From Paenibacillus_F sp047238265 (GTDB lineage Bacteria; Bacillota; Bacilli; Paenibacillales; NBRC-103111): a DNA stretch of 64,000 nucleotides. Below are positions 43,340 to 52,000 of this stretch, piece by piece. The stretch lies in NCBI RefSeq assembly GCF_047238265.1, contig NZ_JBDFMM010000001.1:2976001-3040000 (forward strand), read 5' to 3'. How positions within the stretch are numbered: the first letter of the stretch is position 1; each line of letters opens with the position of its first letter. The position numbers were made by a program, and so were the translations under genes. Under the pieces are notes generated by a model. That model had not been told where the DNA came from. It ran no database searches and worked only from the letters and a program-made list of their open reading frames with translations.

Positions 43340-44794
43340 TTAATATGGGAATCTCCTTTGCCCGTAATTTACCGAAATCCACTTCAGCGTCGTGAATTCG
43401 TCCAGGCTCCATTCGCCGTTGAGACGGCCTAAACCGGACTGCTTCTCTCCGCCAAAAGCTACAATCGGCTCGTCGTTGATGGTGACATCGTTGACATGGA
43501 TCATACCGGTGTGAATCTTCTTCGCCATTTCTACGCCGCGCTCCAGATTGGAGGTGTGAATGGCTCCGCTGAGTCCGAAACGAGTATCGTTGGCGATTTC
43601 GACGGCTTCCTCTTCGGTTTCGAACGGAAGGATGCAAATAACCGGACCGAACAGCTCCTCCTGGGCTACCTCCATATCCGGTTTCACATTGGCGAGGACG
43701 GTAGGCTCTACCATTCTGCCGGTAATCTTGCCATGAACCAGCGGAACGGCACCCTGCTCAATGCCTTTTGCAATCAGCTTGTCCAGAGTCTCCGCCTGAC
43801 GGTTATTGATGACCGGACCGATGACAGTTTGCGGATCACTCGGATCACCTGTAGTAAGCGTTGAGACCTTCTCTCTGAATTTATCCACAAACTCCTGATA
43901 GATCGTTTTCTGCACAAGTATCCGGTTAGCCGACATACAAATCTGGCCTTGGTGCGTAAATCTGCTGAACGTAGCCGCTTGTACCGCATAGTCGATATCC
44001 GCATCCCCGAGCACAATGAATGCACTGTTCCCACCCAGCTCAAGCAGCGGTTTTTTGAAATTTTTGATCGCCACTTGGCCGATATAACTTCCGACCTTCG
44101 TCGAACCCGTGAAAGAAATGACTCTCGGAATCGGATGCTCAACGAACGCGTCGCCGATCTCCTTAATATCCGTAACCACTACATTTAATAAGCCCTTCGG
44201 CACTCCCGCTTCTTCAAAAATCTTGCCGATCAGCGTGCCGCCCGTAATCGGAGAATCCTCATGCGGCTTAAGCACAACCCCGTTACCGGCACCCAGAGCC
44301 GGAGCGACCGACTTCATCGACAAGAAGAACGGGAAATTAAACGGGCTGATAACGCCCACTACGCCGACGGGGATCCGGTACAGCCGGTTCTCCTTGCCGT
44401 CCTCGGTAGAAGGCAGAATCTTGCCCTCCATTCTCAAGGGGAACGTAGCCGCTTCCTTGATCATATTTTTCACAAGACCGATCTCGAAAGCCGCCTTCAG
44501 ACGTGTTCCGCCCAGCTCCTGCACGATCAGTGACGTAATTTCTTCTTCATGTGCTTCTATGTATTTAACCGCATTCTCAAGGACGTCACGTTTCTTGTAG
44601 GGGTTTACCTTGTCCCATTCCAGCTTTGCTTGATAGGCGGCTTGGTACGCATGGTCTATATCGGCAACATTGGCTATTTGAAAAGTGGTAATCACGGCAT
44701 CATTGTACGGATTGATGTCTGGCAGCGTTTTGCCGCTCCGGCCGTCTCTCCATTCGCCGCCTATAAATTGTTTTCCTAACAGTTGGTAGTCCAT
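43340..44794 (-). CDS. NAD(P)-dependent aldehyde dehydrogenase, YfmT/vanillin dehydrogenase-like
   Basis: A 484-residue ALDH with the cofactor motif FTGSTKVGSYIG, LELGGNSAFIV (catalytic Glu) and FTHQGQICMSANR (catalytic Cys). NFPFFLSMKSVAPALGAGNGVVLKPHEDSP is typical of the benzaldehyde/vanillin dehydrogenase branch. It oxidises an aldehyde, probably aromatic, to the acid in the cytoplasm. It forms an operon with the downstream soluble chemoreceptor. Confidence 0.9.
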   Translation of the reverse strand: MDYQLLGKQFIGGEWRDGRSGKTLPDINPYNDAVITTFQIANVADIDHAYQAAYQAKLEWDKVNPYKKRDVLENAVKYIEAHEEEITSLIVQELGGTRLKAAFEIGLVKNMIKEAATFPLRMEGKILPSTEDGKENRLYRIPVGVVGVISPFNFPFFLSMKSVAPALGAGNGVVLKPHEDSPITGGTLIGKIFEEAGVPKGLLNVVVTDIKEIGDAFVEHPIPRVISFTGSTKVGSYIGQVAIKNFKKPLLELGGNSAFIVLGDADIDYAVQAATFSRFTHQGQICMSANRILVQKTIYQEFVDKFREKVSTLTTGDPSDPQTVIGPVINNRQAETLDKLIAKGIEQGAVPLVHGKITGRMVEPTVLANVKPDMEVAQEELFGPVICILPFETEEEAVEIANDTRFGLSGAIHTSNLERGVEMAKKIHTGMIHVNDVTINDEPIVAFGGEKQSGLGRLNGEWSLDEFTTLKWISVNYGQRRFPY

Positions 44795-44954
44795 ATGATC
44801 GCCTCTTTTGTCTGTTAATTTACAGCATCCTATATATCGACAAACTTCCCAAATTTGTTAAGTACCCGGAAGATTAATTCCACATGTTCAGGAAAGTGTC
44901 ACAATGTAACCGTGCGTCAAAATACAGAACCCGTCCTTTATTGTGAATAAAAGA

Positions 44955-44986
44955 AAAAATCCTCCCTATTGATAAGGAGGATTTTT
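44955..44986. terminator. Terminator of the erythromycin esterase-like gene
   Basis: AAAAATCCTCC and GGAGGATTTTT form a perfect 11-bp stem bordered by A- and T-runs, so it works on the minus strand after the gene ending at 45041 and could also act on the plus strand. Confidence 0.85.
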
Positions 44987-45040
44987 CTTGTGATTCCCGG
45001 TAACGACGCCAGTCTCGCCGTTCCCGCTGAGCACATGTTT

Positions 45041-46390
45041 TTACTTCATATGAGAGGGGCTTGTTTTCCGGATGTGATAAAGAATGTCAAATTGCTCTTG
45101 CAAGGAAGCGTCGAAGTATACCGGAGCGTTCGGAATAAGTTGCCCGCCCAGGCTGAGAAGAGGCCGCTTTTCACCAACCCATTGCTTGGCCGGCCCTTCA
45201 AGATGACGGGCATCCAGCAGGAACATTTCCGGAGAAACTTTTCCAAGGGTGTAATTGGAGCTGTTCACATCCTGTGGGATTTTTTCCGTTGCGAGCTTCC
45301 CGGTACCATCAGGTCTGTATTCACCGTATAAGGTGAAGTCGCCCTCCGATGTGGTGCTTCCTATGACGATATACAGGTCGCCAAGACGTTCTTTGAGGAA
45401 TTTACCGGAACCATCCGGATATAACTGCTTATCGATAATGCCTTTGGCAACGTGGATGTTGTGGCCCCAAACCATCGTTTTTCCGTCAAGCGCCTTCTCG
45501 GCCCATACCGCATGGTCGGCCAGATACTGCTCATGCAGCTTTATCATGCTTGGATAGTCATCAGGAATCAGCATGTTTGTGAAATTCCGTATCGCGTTGG
45601 CGGAGCCTTTCACCCATGTCAGCTCGGTTGCATCTTTCGCTTTGTCAGCTTGTTTGGTCTTCTCTTCGAGCAACCGGACGACTTTCTCGGCGTTAACCTT
45701 GTACCGCTCTCTTACTTCGGGCGGCAGCTTCATGTATTCGGCCAAGTTTCCGGTCGAGGTCTGAAGCTCTTTGTAGCTAAGCTCCACTTCCGCCAGCATA
45801 TCGGGATAATGCCGCTTAACATAATCCGTCACTTTTTGATAGACACCCGGGTCCAGCGTTTTTAAGTCAAGTCCGATAAATTGAATCTTCTTCTTGTTCG
45901 CGGGATCGGCATTATAATCTTTCATCCACTCCACCATGGCAACAATTTCATCCGTCGGGTACAACAGATTCAAAAATTCTCTTGGATTTCCTTTACCCGT
46001 TTGGATATATTCGTTCAGCTTTAAACCGCTCCCCCAATCTTCTTCCATCCCGAAATTCGTAAAACCCAGCTCGGTAACCAAATACTTCACCAGCCGAAAC
46101 TTCATCGTAAATATTTCGGAGCTTCCGTGAGTATTCTCTCCCAATCCCACATAACGAGCCTCTCCGATCATGCCTTTCAGCGGCTGCAAATCATCGAATG
46201 GCTGTGCAGGGTCAATCGTCTTCAAAGGCTTTACCTGCGATTTAATGGATGAGATCAGATCGTTTTGGGCAGGCCCGGGTGATTGCGAAACCACTACCGT
46301 TTTAGTTCCCTCTTCTTTTGCGCATCCTCCAACCAGCATAGCGGCACTAACCACCGCTACGATTCCGCCGTACATCATTTTCTTTTTCAT
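45041..46390 (-). CDS. Erythromycin esterase family lipoprotein
   Basis: About 449 residues. The lipobox LVGGC puts the lipidated Cys at residue 23, so it is anchored outside the membrane. The EreA-type fold has GLGENTHGSSEIF (active-site Glu and His), EEDWGSGLKLNEYI, GLDLKTLDPG and VWGHNIHVAKG. Known members hydrolyse the macrolide lactone, but many relatives have unknown function. The start is ATG 46390 after GAGGTGGAG. Single-gene unit with its own terminator. Confidence 0.85.
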   Translation of the reverse strand: MKKKMMYGGIVAVVSAAMLVGGCAKEEGTKTVVVSQSPGPAQNDLISSIKSQVKPLKTIDPAQPFDDLQPLKGMIGEARYVGLGENTHGSSEIFTMKFRLVKYLVTELGFTNFGMEEDWGSGLKLNEYIQTGKGNPREFLNLLYPTDEIVAMVEWMKDYNADPANKKKIQFIGLDLKTLDPGVYQKVTDYVKRHYPDMLAEVELSYKELQTSTGNLAEYMKLPPEVRERYKVNAEKVVRLLEEKTKQADKAKDATELTWVKGSANAIRNFTNMLIPDDYPSMIKLHEQYLADHAVWAEKALDGKTMVWGHNIHVAKGIIDKQLYPDGSGKFLKERLGDLYIVIGSTTSEGDFTLYGEYRPDGTGKLATEKIPQDVNSSNYTLGKVSPEMFLLDARHLEGPAKQWVGEKRPLLSLGGQLIPNAPVYFDASLQEQFDILYHIRKTSPSHMK

Positions 46391-46740
46391 CGTCTCCACC
46401 TCATTCATATCATTAAGCAAGATGATCCGCAGCTGTTACAATGCGTCAATCGCTTTGAACCGATTGTCACTCATTTTCTATCATTTTTCCTAGTGACGAA
46501 CCGTCACAAACTCGTTTTGACAAAACATCATACGGCATGAAATTACGTTTTCTCACTGTCCAAAATGACAAAGTGCCACTGATAATGAGCTCACCGGACA
46601 CAAAGAAATGACAAAAAAGGGATGGGTGTGATACACAAAAATCAAAGGATTTCTTAAGGATTAGCGCAGGTTTCAGACGCATGTAGGGCAGGAATTCATT
46701 TCGATACGCAAACTAATAATTCAGGAAAGCAGGGTTTATC
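46391..46740. other. Intergenic region of 350 bases, no gene seen
   Basis: This divergent gap contains GTCACT and AGTGAC as an inverted pair about 20 bases apart near 46468-46495, and a nearby GTCACAAACTC. No convincing coding frame is seen. Promoters for the two flanking genes must lie here but no strong -35/-10 pair stands out. Confidence 0.3.
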
Positions 46741-47622
46741 ATGGTATCTTATTCAGAAACGCTCTCAAGCGAGGGTCATGTCCGACAGGCAAAAAAAGGT
46801 CTCCGGCTCTATCTGGGCATCTTGCTCGTTTTATCCGTTATTATGAATGCCGTCGTCATTTTGACTAAAAGTGTTCCGCTCATCATCGTGTACATGTTTA
46901 TACCCTCGATTTCTTCTATACTTGCCCGTCTCCTTCTCAAGGAAGGATTCAAAGACGTGTCGTTCAGTATCCGGCGCGCCAAAATTTGGAGAGGCATCGG
47001 ATTGGCCGTGCTGATTCCCATCCTTATCTGCTCGATTACTTACTCCATCGCCTGGTCGACCGGACTTGCCGCATTTCAGCTTCCTGCGAGCGGAACGTTA
47101 GAACCGGTCTTTCAACTGCTTGGACTGCAGCATTTACCGGCCCCGCTTCATTTCGCTCTTATAGTCGTGTTGACCGGAATTCTGGGGAGTTTGATCAACT
47201 TCATCCCGGTTATGGGTGAAGAACTCGGCTGGAGAGGTTACATGCTGACAAGGTTAGTCGATGCCCGAGTATCCCGTCCCATCCTTCTCAGCGGATTGAT
47301 CTGGGCAACCTGGCACGTTCCGATCGTCATTGCCGGCTTATATGTGTCGGGAACGTCCGTTATTCTTTCTGTAATCGGCCTTTACTTGTGTATCGTTCCG
47401 TTTTCTTTTATTATCGCCCATCTGCGGCTCGCCACAGGCAGCGTCTGGCCGGCGGTTATCGCTCATTCCGCGTGGAATGCCGTCATTCAAGGACCGTTTA
47501 CGCGTGCAACTACCGGAACTCATACGGAGATCTGGATCGGAGAATCCGGTCTGCTTACCGCTCTTATCATCATTCTTACAGCCATGGTTATCTACCGGAC
47601 AACAAAGCGTCCGGCGCGCTGA
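46741..47622 (+). CDS. CPBP (Abi) family intramembrane metalloprotease
   Basis: A 293-residue protein with about eight membrane helices. It has the glutamate-arginine motif G-E160-E161-LGWR165, the histidine motif WATWHVPIV and the final HSAWNAVI, the conserved CAAX-protease/bacteriocin-processing signature. Members cut prenylated or other membrane substrates or support bacteriocin self-immunity; the target here is unknown. The ribosome binding site is weak. Confidence 0.88.
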   Translation: MVSYSETLSSEGHVRQAKKGLRLYLGILLVLSVIMNAVVILTKSVPLIIVYMFIPSISSILARLLLKEGFKDVSFSIRRAKIWRGIGLAVLIPILICSITYSIAWSTGLAAFQLPASGTLEPVFQLLGLQHLPAPLHFALIVVLTGILGSLINFIPVMGEELGWRGYMLTRLVDARVSRPILLSGLIWATWHVPIVIAGLYVSGTSVILSVIGLYLCIVPFSFIIAHLRLATGSVWPAVIAHSAWNAVIQGPFTRATTGTHTEIWIGESGLLTALIIILTAMVIYRTTKRPAR

Positions 47623-47663
47623 CTTCAAGCGGAAAGCTTGCGAATCATCCTTGCGCAGCAAAA

Positions 47664-47704
47664 AAACAGCCTTCGTTCGGCCATCTGCCGGACGAGGGCT
47701 GTTT
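47664..47704 (+). terminator. Terminator after the CPBP gene
   Basis: AAACAGCC and GGCTGTTT enclose an inner CGGC/GCCG stem; six A precede it, and a short T-run follows. Confidence 0.75.
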
Positions 47705-47905
47705 GATGTTTTCGGCGCCTTCTCAAGCTGTACATATCTTCCAGTTGAAATTAAAGTTCACCTTCTTTATATTACATGCTTACGCGATTTTTCATCTCCT
47801 ACATACAAAAAAGAACGATTCCGCGAACAATTTTTTGCAACCGGAGTGTTTCTTTTCCTACTTGATAAGTGAAGGCCTTTAATTAAAGCGAACGGAAGTG
47901 ACGGA

Positions 47906-48463
47906 GTGGAAGACCGAGAAATCATACAGCTTTACTTTGCGCGCAACGAAAAAGCTATTGAAGAAACATCCAAAAAATATCGGAATTATTGTACCCGGAT
48001 TGCCCGGAATATTTTGTTCAGTGCGGAAGATGCGGAAGAATGCGTGAACGATACCTTTCTAGGCGCATGGAAAGCGATCCCGCCGAAGTCTCCCGTAAAC
48101 CTGTCGTCTTTTCTGGGAAGGATCGCAAGGAATATCGCCCTGGATAAATTCGATTATTACACGGCTAAGAAACGGAGCAAGGAATTCGAAACGATACTCG
48201 ATGAACTAAACGACTGTCTGCCCTCCTCCGACAACGTTGAAAGCCGGTTTGAGGAACAACAGATGGCCGGTGCCATCAGCCATTTTTTGAAAAGCATCCA
48301 TGAAGATCACCGAAACATTTTCTTGAGACGGTACTGGTATTCCGACTCTATGGCGGAGATTGCCTCGCGTTTCTCGATAAGCGAAAGCAAAGCCAAATCC
48401 GTCTTGTTCCGGACACGAAAAAAACTGCAAACTTATCTGATGAAAGAGGGATATGCCGTATGA
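47906..48463 (+). CDS. RNA polymerase sigma-70 family factor (ECF-like)
   Basis: A 185-residue protein with sigma region 2 (EETSKKYRNYCTRIARNILFSAEDAEECVNDTFLGAWKAIPP) and region 4 (SIHEDHRNIFLRRYWYSDSMAEIASRFSISESKAKSVLFRTRKKLQTYL). It begins at GTG. Its stop overlaps the next gene as ATGA, and that gene encodes a membrane-anchored partner, the usual sigma/anti-sigma arrangement. Regulon unknown. Confidence 0.88.
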   Translation: MEDREIIQLYFARNEKAIEETSKKYRNYCTRIARNILFSAEDAEECVNDTFLGAWKAIPPKSPVNLSSFLGRIARNIALDKFDYYTAKKRSKEFETILDELNDCLPSSDNVESRFEEQQMAGAISHFLKSIHEDHRNIFLRRYWYSDSMAEIASRFSISESKAKSVLFRTRKKLQTYLMKEGYAV

Positions 48464-49371
48464 ATAACAAGGATCTCTTTAAAACGATCGGTCACATTGA
48501 CGACCGGCTCATCGAACAAGCCGACACCGCGAAACGCGCGAACAAAAAAAACTATGCCGTACTGGGTTCAATCGCTGCCGCCGCTTGTATCACACTGGCA
48601 GTAGGTTTAGCGAATTATAGCTCTCTGCCAGCACCGCAGCCGGCCGTTCCGCAGATTTCAGAGCAGGCACCTGCTTCGTCACCGACCGGAATCCGGAAAT
48701 ATTTAAATTACAACGGTTATCGTTACGCCTTTGTCGACGACGGCGCTCCCTTTAAGTTCACAGGTGCCGAACCGGTAAAATCCCTTGGTAAGTTAACGAT
48801 TGACCTCAACGGCGAAAACGGGAACACCAACGAAAGCGGCGATACGCAAAAGGATTATGCCGCCACTTTCGCCGCCGGCGGAACCTTGTATGAAGTTCCC
48901 GGCTACCCGTCTCACTTCCGCATAGCGGTGCAGTACCAACAGCACTACTACCTGGCGGAAGTCGTGGCGAAGGTAAACGACTCCGCGTTCACCGCGAAGG
49001 AATATCTGGACATGTCCAACCTTAAGGCACAGGTGCAGGACATTCACATTCTCAATCATGCGGGAAATGACGTGTTGAAGAAAATAACGGAACCAGCCTC
49101 TGTGGAATCTCTCATTGACGGGCTGTACAATGCCCAAACGGCCGAACTGGCCGGCAAAGATTACGAGGGCATCGCGGAGGCACAGTCCCAAGGAAAGTCG
49201 TATCAACTGAAGTTTAACCTGAAAGACGGGACCGGCACATTCATGTATATCATTCCCGAGTTAAATATCGTATCGATGGGAGACAGCTACTATCGGTTGC
49301 CTGACAACTTTATAGGTCAAGCGGGCGCTGTTTTCAAAAATCTGAAGCAAGAAGCGCCGCCGCTCTACTAA
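48460..49371 (+). CDS. Putative membrane-anchored anti-sigma factor
   Basis: A 303-residue protein translationally coupled to the sigma factor. A short cytoplasmic part (MNNKDLFKTIGHIDDRLIEQADTAKRANKK) precedes one membrane helix (about 33-52) and an extracellular domain of about 250 residues. This is the topology of anti-sigma factors whose outer part senses envelope stress. I recognise no specific family in the outer domain. Confidence 0.7.
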   Translation: MNNKDLFKTIGHIDDRLIEQADTAKRANKKNYAVLGSIAAAACITLAVGLANYSSLPAPQPAVPQISEQAPASSPTGIRKYLNYNGYRYAFVDDGAPFKFTGAEPVKSLGKLTIDLNGENGNTNESGDTQKDYAATFAAGGTLYEVPGYPSHFRIAVQYQQHYYLAEVVAKVNDSAFTAKEYLDMSNLKAQVQDIHILNHAGNDVLKKITEPASVESLIDGLYNAQTAELAGKDYEGIAEAQSQGKSYQLKFNLKDGTGTFMYIIPELNIVSMGDSYYRLPDNFIGQAGAVFKNLKQEAPPLY

Positions 49372-49400
49372 GCCTTCGGGCTTAGAAACCGGCGGTCAGC

Positions 49401-49571
49401 TTAGCCTGCTCCCGTCGTAAGGTCGTGGATCGACTGGGGAGCTTTCGTCCCGTACACGGCTACGCCGCGGGCGTCCCTTCCCAGAAGATCGGTTCCGGTC
49501 GGAGCGGCCGTGTTCTTGATATATTTTTCCCGGTCAGAGCGATACCTCGTCTTAAAGGCCGATCCGTTTAT
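49401..49571 (-). pseudogene. Unidentified gene remnant (56-codon C-terminal frame)
   Basis: A minus-strand frame closed by stops at both ends encodes KTRYRSDREKYIKNTAAP, then TGTDLLGRDARGVAVYGTKAPQSIHDLTTGAG. Its codon use is natural and it has no start codon with a ribosome binding site. It reads as the C-terminus of a lost protein. I cannot name the family. Confidence 0.4.
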
Positions 49572-49576
49572 TCATA

Positions 49577-49619
49577 AAAACAAGCCATCCTGGACTAAAG
49601 CGAAGGGTGGCTTGTTTTT
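49577..49619 (+). terminator. Terminator after the anti-sigma gene region
   Basis: AAAACAAGCCA and TGGCTTGTTTT pair, extended inward, and are followed by further T residues. Confidence 0.75.
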
Positions 49620-49728
49620 TTAATTTACATTTTACACTTCTTCATCCCGGTCTCGATTCGTCCTCATGATTGCTGCCCAGCCTTATTTGAACCCCTATAA
49701 AACAATTAATTTAGGCAACTCAACAAAA

Positions 49729-49787
49729 TACTTACATGTACTTAAAATGTAACTTGAAATACTTATAACATATGATAAATTTACTTA
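49729..49787 (+). promoter_or_regulatory. Phased TACTTA direct repeats at the DeoR-nagA promoter
   Basis: TACTTA occurs at 49729, 49739, 49760 and 49782, with a degenerate AACTTG at 49751; spacings are about 10, 12, 9 and 22 bases, roughly whole helical turns. A -10-like TATGAT (49771-49776) lies among them. Direct-repeat sites are typical of DeoR-family sugar regulators, so these are probable binding sites of the downstream DeoR protein. Confidence 0.55.
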
Positions 49788-49802
49788 TAAGAGGTGAAAA
49801 TG

Positions 49803-50597
49803 ATGTATCAAGAAGAACGATTACTGAAAATACTCGACTATATTAATAAACACCACGCGATGAGTGTGATGGATATTTGTTCGCTTCTAAATGTATCCAG
49901 GGATACGGCTCGAAGAGATATTGTTAAATTAGTGCAGGAAGGGGTCGTTATTCGTACACACGGTGGTGTCGCTCTCCCTCAATTACAGAAGGAAATAGCC
50001 ACTTATCAGGAACGTTTAATTGACGAAACAGACAGTAAAAGAAAAATCGGGAAGTTAGCGGCTAAATTAGTTCAAGATCACGAAACCGTCATTTTGGACG
50101 TATCCACTACGGTACAGTCCGCAGCCGAACAAATTTCAGCTAAATATATTACGGCGGTCACGCACTCCATAGACATTGTAGGGATTCTCTCCGGTCGGGA
50201 AGATCTGCAAGTTTATGTGCTCGGCGGCTATTTACATGCCAAAAACCGGTTGTTATACGGACCTTCCGTCATCGACAAGCTAAGGGAATTAAGAGCCGAT
50301 AAGGCATTTATCGGAGCTACGGCTATACGGGCCGATGGGCTTTACTTTCCGTACGAAGAGGATGTCTCGGTTAAAAAAGAGATGGCCCGCAGATCGGATC
50401 AGGTCATTGTTGTAGCAGATTCTACGAAGTTTACAAGCAAGTCGGTTTATCGGTTGGACTTTGATTTTATAGATATTTTGATTACCGATCAAGAAGTGCC
50501 TTTACCTATTAGAGAGGTACTTCATACTAAAAATATAACGCTTATACAATGTCAGGAGAAAGACAAATACGAGGAGGAATATACAGATGAGTCTTAA
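49803..50597 (+). CDS. DeoR-family transcriptional regulator of sugar metabolism
   Basis: About 264 residues. The N-terminal winged helix is EERLLKILDYINKHHAMSVMDICSLLNVSRDTARRDIVKLVQEGVVIRTHGG. The C-terminal DeoR sugar-phosphate sensor has KRKIGKLAAKLVQDHETVILDVSTT, ADKAFIGATAI and VVADSTKFTSKSVYR. The ATG at 49803 is preferred because an earlier GTG lies in its GAGGTG site. It overlaps nagA by 11 bases in one operon. AgaR-type relatives respond to amino-sugar phosphates, which suits the neighbour. Confidence 0.9.
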   Translation: MYQEERLLKILDYINKHHAMSVMDICSLLNVSRDTARRDIVKLVQEGVVIRTHGGVALPQLQKEIATYQERLIDETDSKRKIGKLAAKLVQDHETVILDVSTTVQSAAEQISAKYITAVTHSIDIVGILSGREDLQVYVLGGYLHAKNRLLYGPSVIDKLRELRADKAFIGATAIRADGLYFPYEEDVSVKKEMARRSDQVIVVADSTKFTSKSVYRLDFDFIDILITDQEVPLPIREVLHTKNITLIQCQEKDKYEEEYTDES

Positions 50598-51732
50598 AAT
50601 TTTGCACAATGTAAACGTGGTTCAAGAAGATAACTCCGTTATGTCTGCCACACTTTGGATACGGGACGGAATAATTGAACGGATAGAAAGTTCCCTGTCT
50701 GCTCTTCCGGAGGGTGATTATGAATTTATGGACGGTCAAGGCCACTTATTAATCCCGGGCATGATCGATGTCCATATTCATGGCGCCAACGGTTTCGATA
50801 TGATGGATGGAAGCGAGACGAGTATTCAGGAGGTTTCGCGAGCTTGTGCGGCAACGGGCTGCACCTCATTTCTGGTCACCTCCGTCAGCTCGACGATTGA
50901 AGCATTAATAGCCATGATTCGCAGTGTGAAGCGTGTCGCGGGGCATGAAGCCGGGGCCAAAATTGCCGGGCTTCATCTAGAAGGTCCATACCTCAATCCG
51001 AAGCGTAAAGGGATGCAAAATGAACGGTTTTTAAGACATCCGGATCTTACTGAAATGAAAGAAATTTTTGATGAAGCGGACGGGCTGATCAAGATGGTTA
51101 CAATAGCTCCCGAATTACCCGGCGGTATGGAACTCGTCTCTTTTCTTAAGGAGAGGGGCGTAATTATCGCCGTCGCGCATTCGGATGCCACATACGAGGA
51201 AGCCAAACAGGCCTTTGAAGCGGGAGCCAGTCATGTTACGCATTGTTTCAACGGCATGCGTCCGATTCATCATCGGGATCCCGGTCTGGTTGTAGCCGCT
51301 TTTGAACAAGAACATGTAAGCCTCCAAGCGATTGTAGACGGCATTCATTTGCATCCCGCCATCGTTCGAATGATGCATCGTCTCAAAGGACCTGATGGTA
51401 TGGTACTTATCACAGATGCTCTGCAAGCCATGGGGCTCGGTGATGGGAAATATATGTTCGGCGGCCATCCCGTTACGGTTTCCGAAGGTGTAGCACGCCT
51501 TGAGGACGGAACTTTAGCTTCCAGTACGGTTACGATGAATGAGGCACTTCGTCTAACCGTAGAAACCGGTATTTCTTTAACGGACGCGGTTAAAATGGCA
51601 TCCAGTTCACCTGCACGGCTGTTAGGACTTGCTGCCAAAGGTAAGATTTCCGCGGGTTTTGATGCGGATCTTGTCTTGTTAGACGAACAATTTCAAGTAC
51701 AATGGACAATGATTAAGGGTTCTGTCGTCTAA
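50587..51732 (+). CDS. nagA: N-acetylglucosamine-6-phosphate deacetylase (or GalNAc-6-P deacetylase)
   Basis: A 381-residue amidohydrolase with H63-x-H65 (DVHIHGANG), metal-binding E132 (LHLEGPYLNP), H198 (VAHSDAT), H219 (THCFNGM) and catalytic D277 (LITDALQ), the complete NagA set. It removes acetate from N-acetylhexosamine-6-phosphate in the cytoplasm. It is coupled to a DeoR-type regulator instead of the usual GntR-type NagR, and no nagB is next to it. That leaves open an AgaA-like role on GalNAc-6-P, a product expected from chondroitin, beside GlcNAc-6-P from chitin. Confidence 0.9.
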   Translation: MSLKILHNVNVVQEDNSVMSATLWIRDGIIERIESSLSALPEGDYEFMDGQGHLLIPGMIDVHIHGANGFDMMDGSETSIQEVSRACAATGCTSFLVTSVSSTIEALIAMIRSVKRVAGHEAGAKIAGLHLEGPYLNPKRKGMQNERFLRHPDLTEMKEIFDEADGLIKMVTIAPELPGGMELVSFLKERGVIIAVAHSDATYEEAKQAFEAGASHVTHCFNGMRPIHHRDPGLVVAAFEQEHVSLQAIVDGIHLHPAIVRMMHRLKGPDGMVLITDALQAMGLGDGKYMFGGHPVTVSEGVARLEDGTLASSTVTMNEALRLTVETGISLTDAVKMASSSPARLLGLAAKGKISAGFDADLVLLDEQFQVQWTMIKGSVV

Positions 51733-51749
51733 TTAACCCACATTTAAAC

Positions 51750-51945
51750 CGGGAAAAACTCGATACATCGGCTATTCTATAGTCGCCGTGCTTGGTTTTG
51801 CCAAAGCCAGGAGGAAAGACCGCGGTAGGAACACGAATCTTTCACTTTACGGATCTCACGCGGTAAGATAGCTATCCTAACCTTCCCAAAAATCACCGCG
51901 AGCTTATGGTTAGAGTGTGGTATCCCGCGAAACCTCAACCCGGAA
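51750..51945. other. Unexplained non-coding region with several inverted repeats
   Basis: About 200 bases between convergent genes hold short complementary elements: ACCGCGG and CACGCGGT, an imperfect palindrome around GATAGCTATC, and TTGGTTTTGCCAA. No coding frame is convincing on either strand. It does not match a riboswitch class I can recall with confidence. It may be a structured RNA or an element remnant. Confidence 0.3.
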
Positions 51946-51954
51946 AAGGGAAAA

Positions 51955-51988
51955 AAAAGCCCTGGAGGTTTATGCCTCCAGGGCTTTT
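51955..51988 (-). terminator. Terminator of the LPMO gene
   Basis: AAAAGCCCTGGAGG and CCTCCAGGGCTTTT form a perfect 14-bp stem with eight T on the minus strand. Confidence 0.9.
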
Positions 51989-52000
51989 GGCGTTCTAACG

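Noticed and set aside
51790..51860. Possible cobalamin riboswitch (AGCCAGGAG resembling the B12 box)
   Set aside because: The box is interrupted, other conserved elements are missing and no gene lies downstream on that strand.
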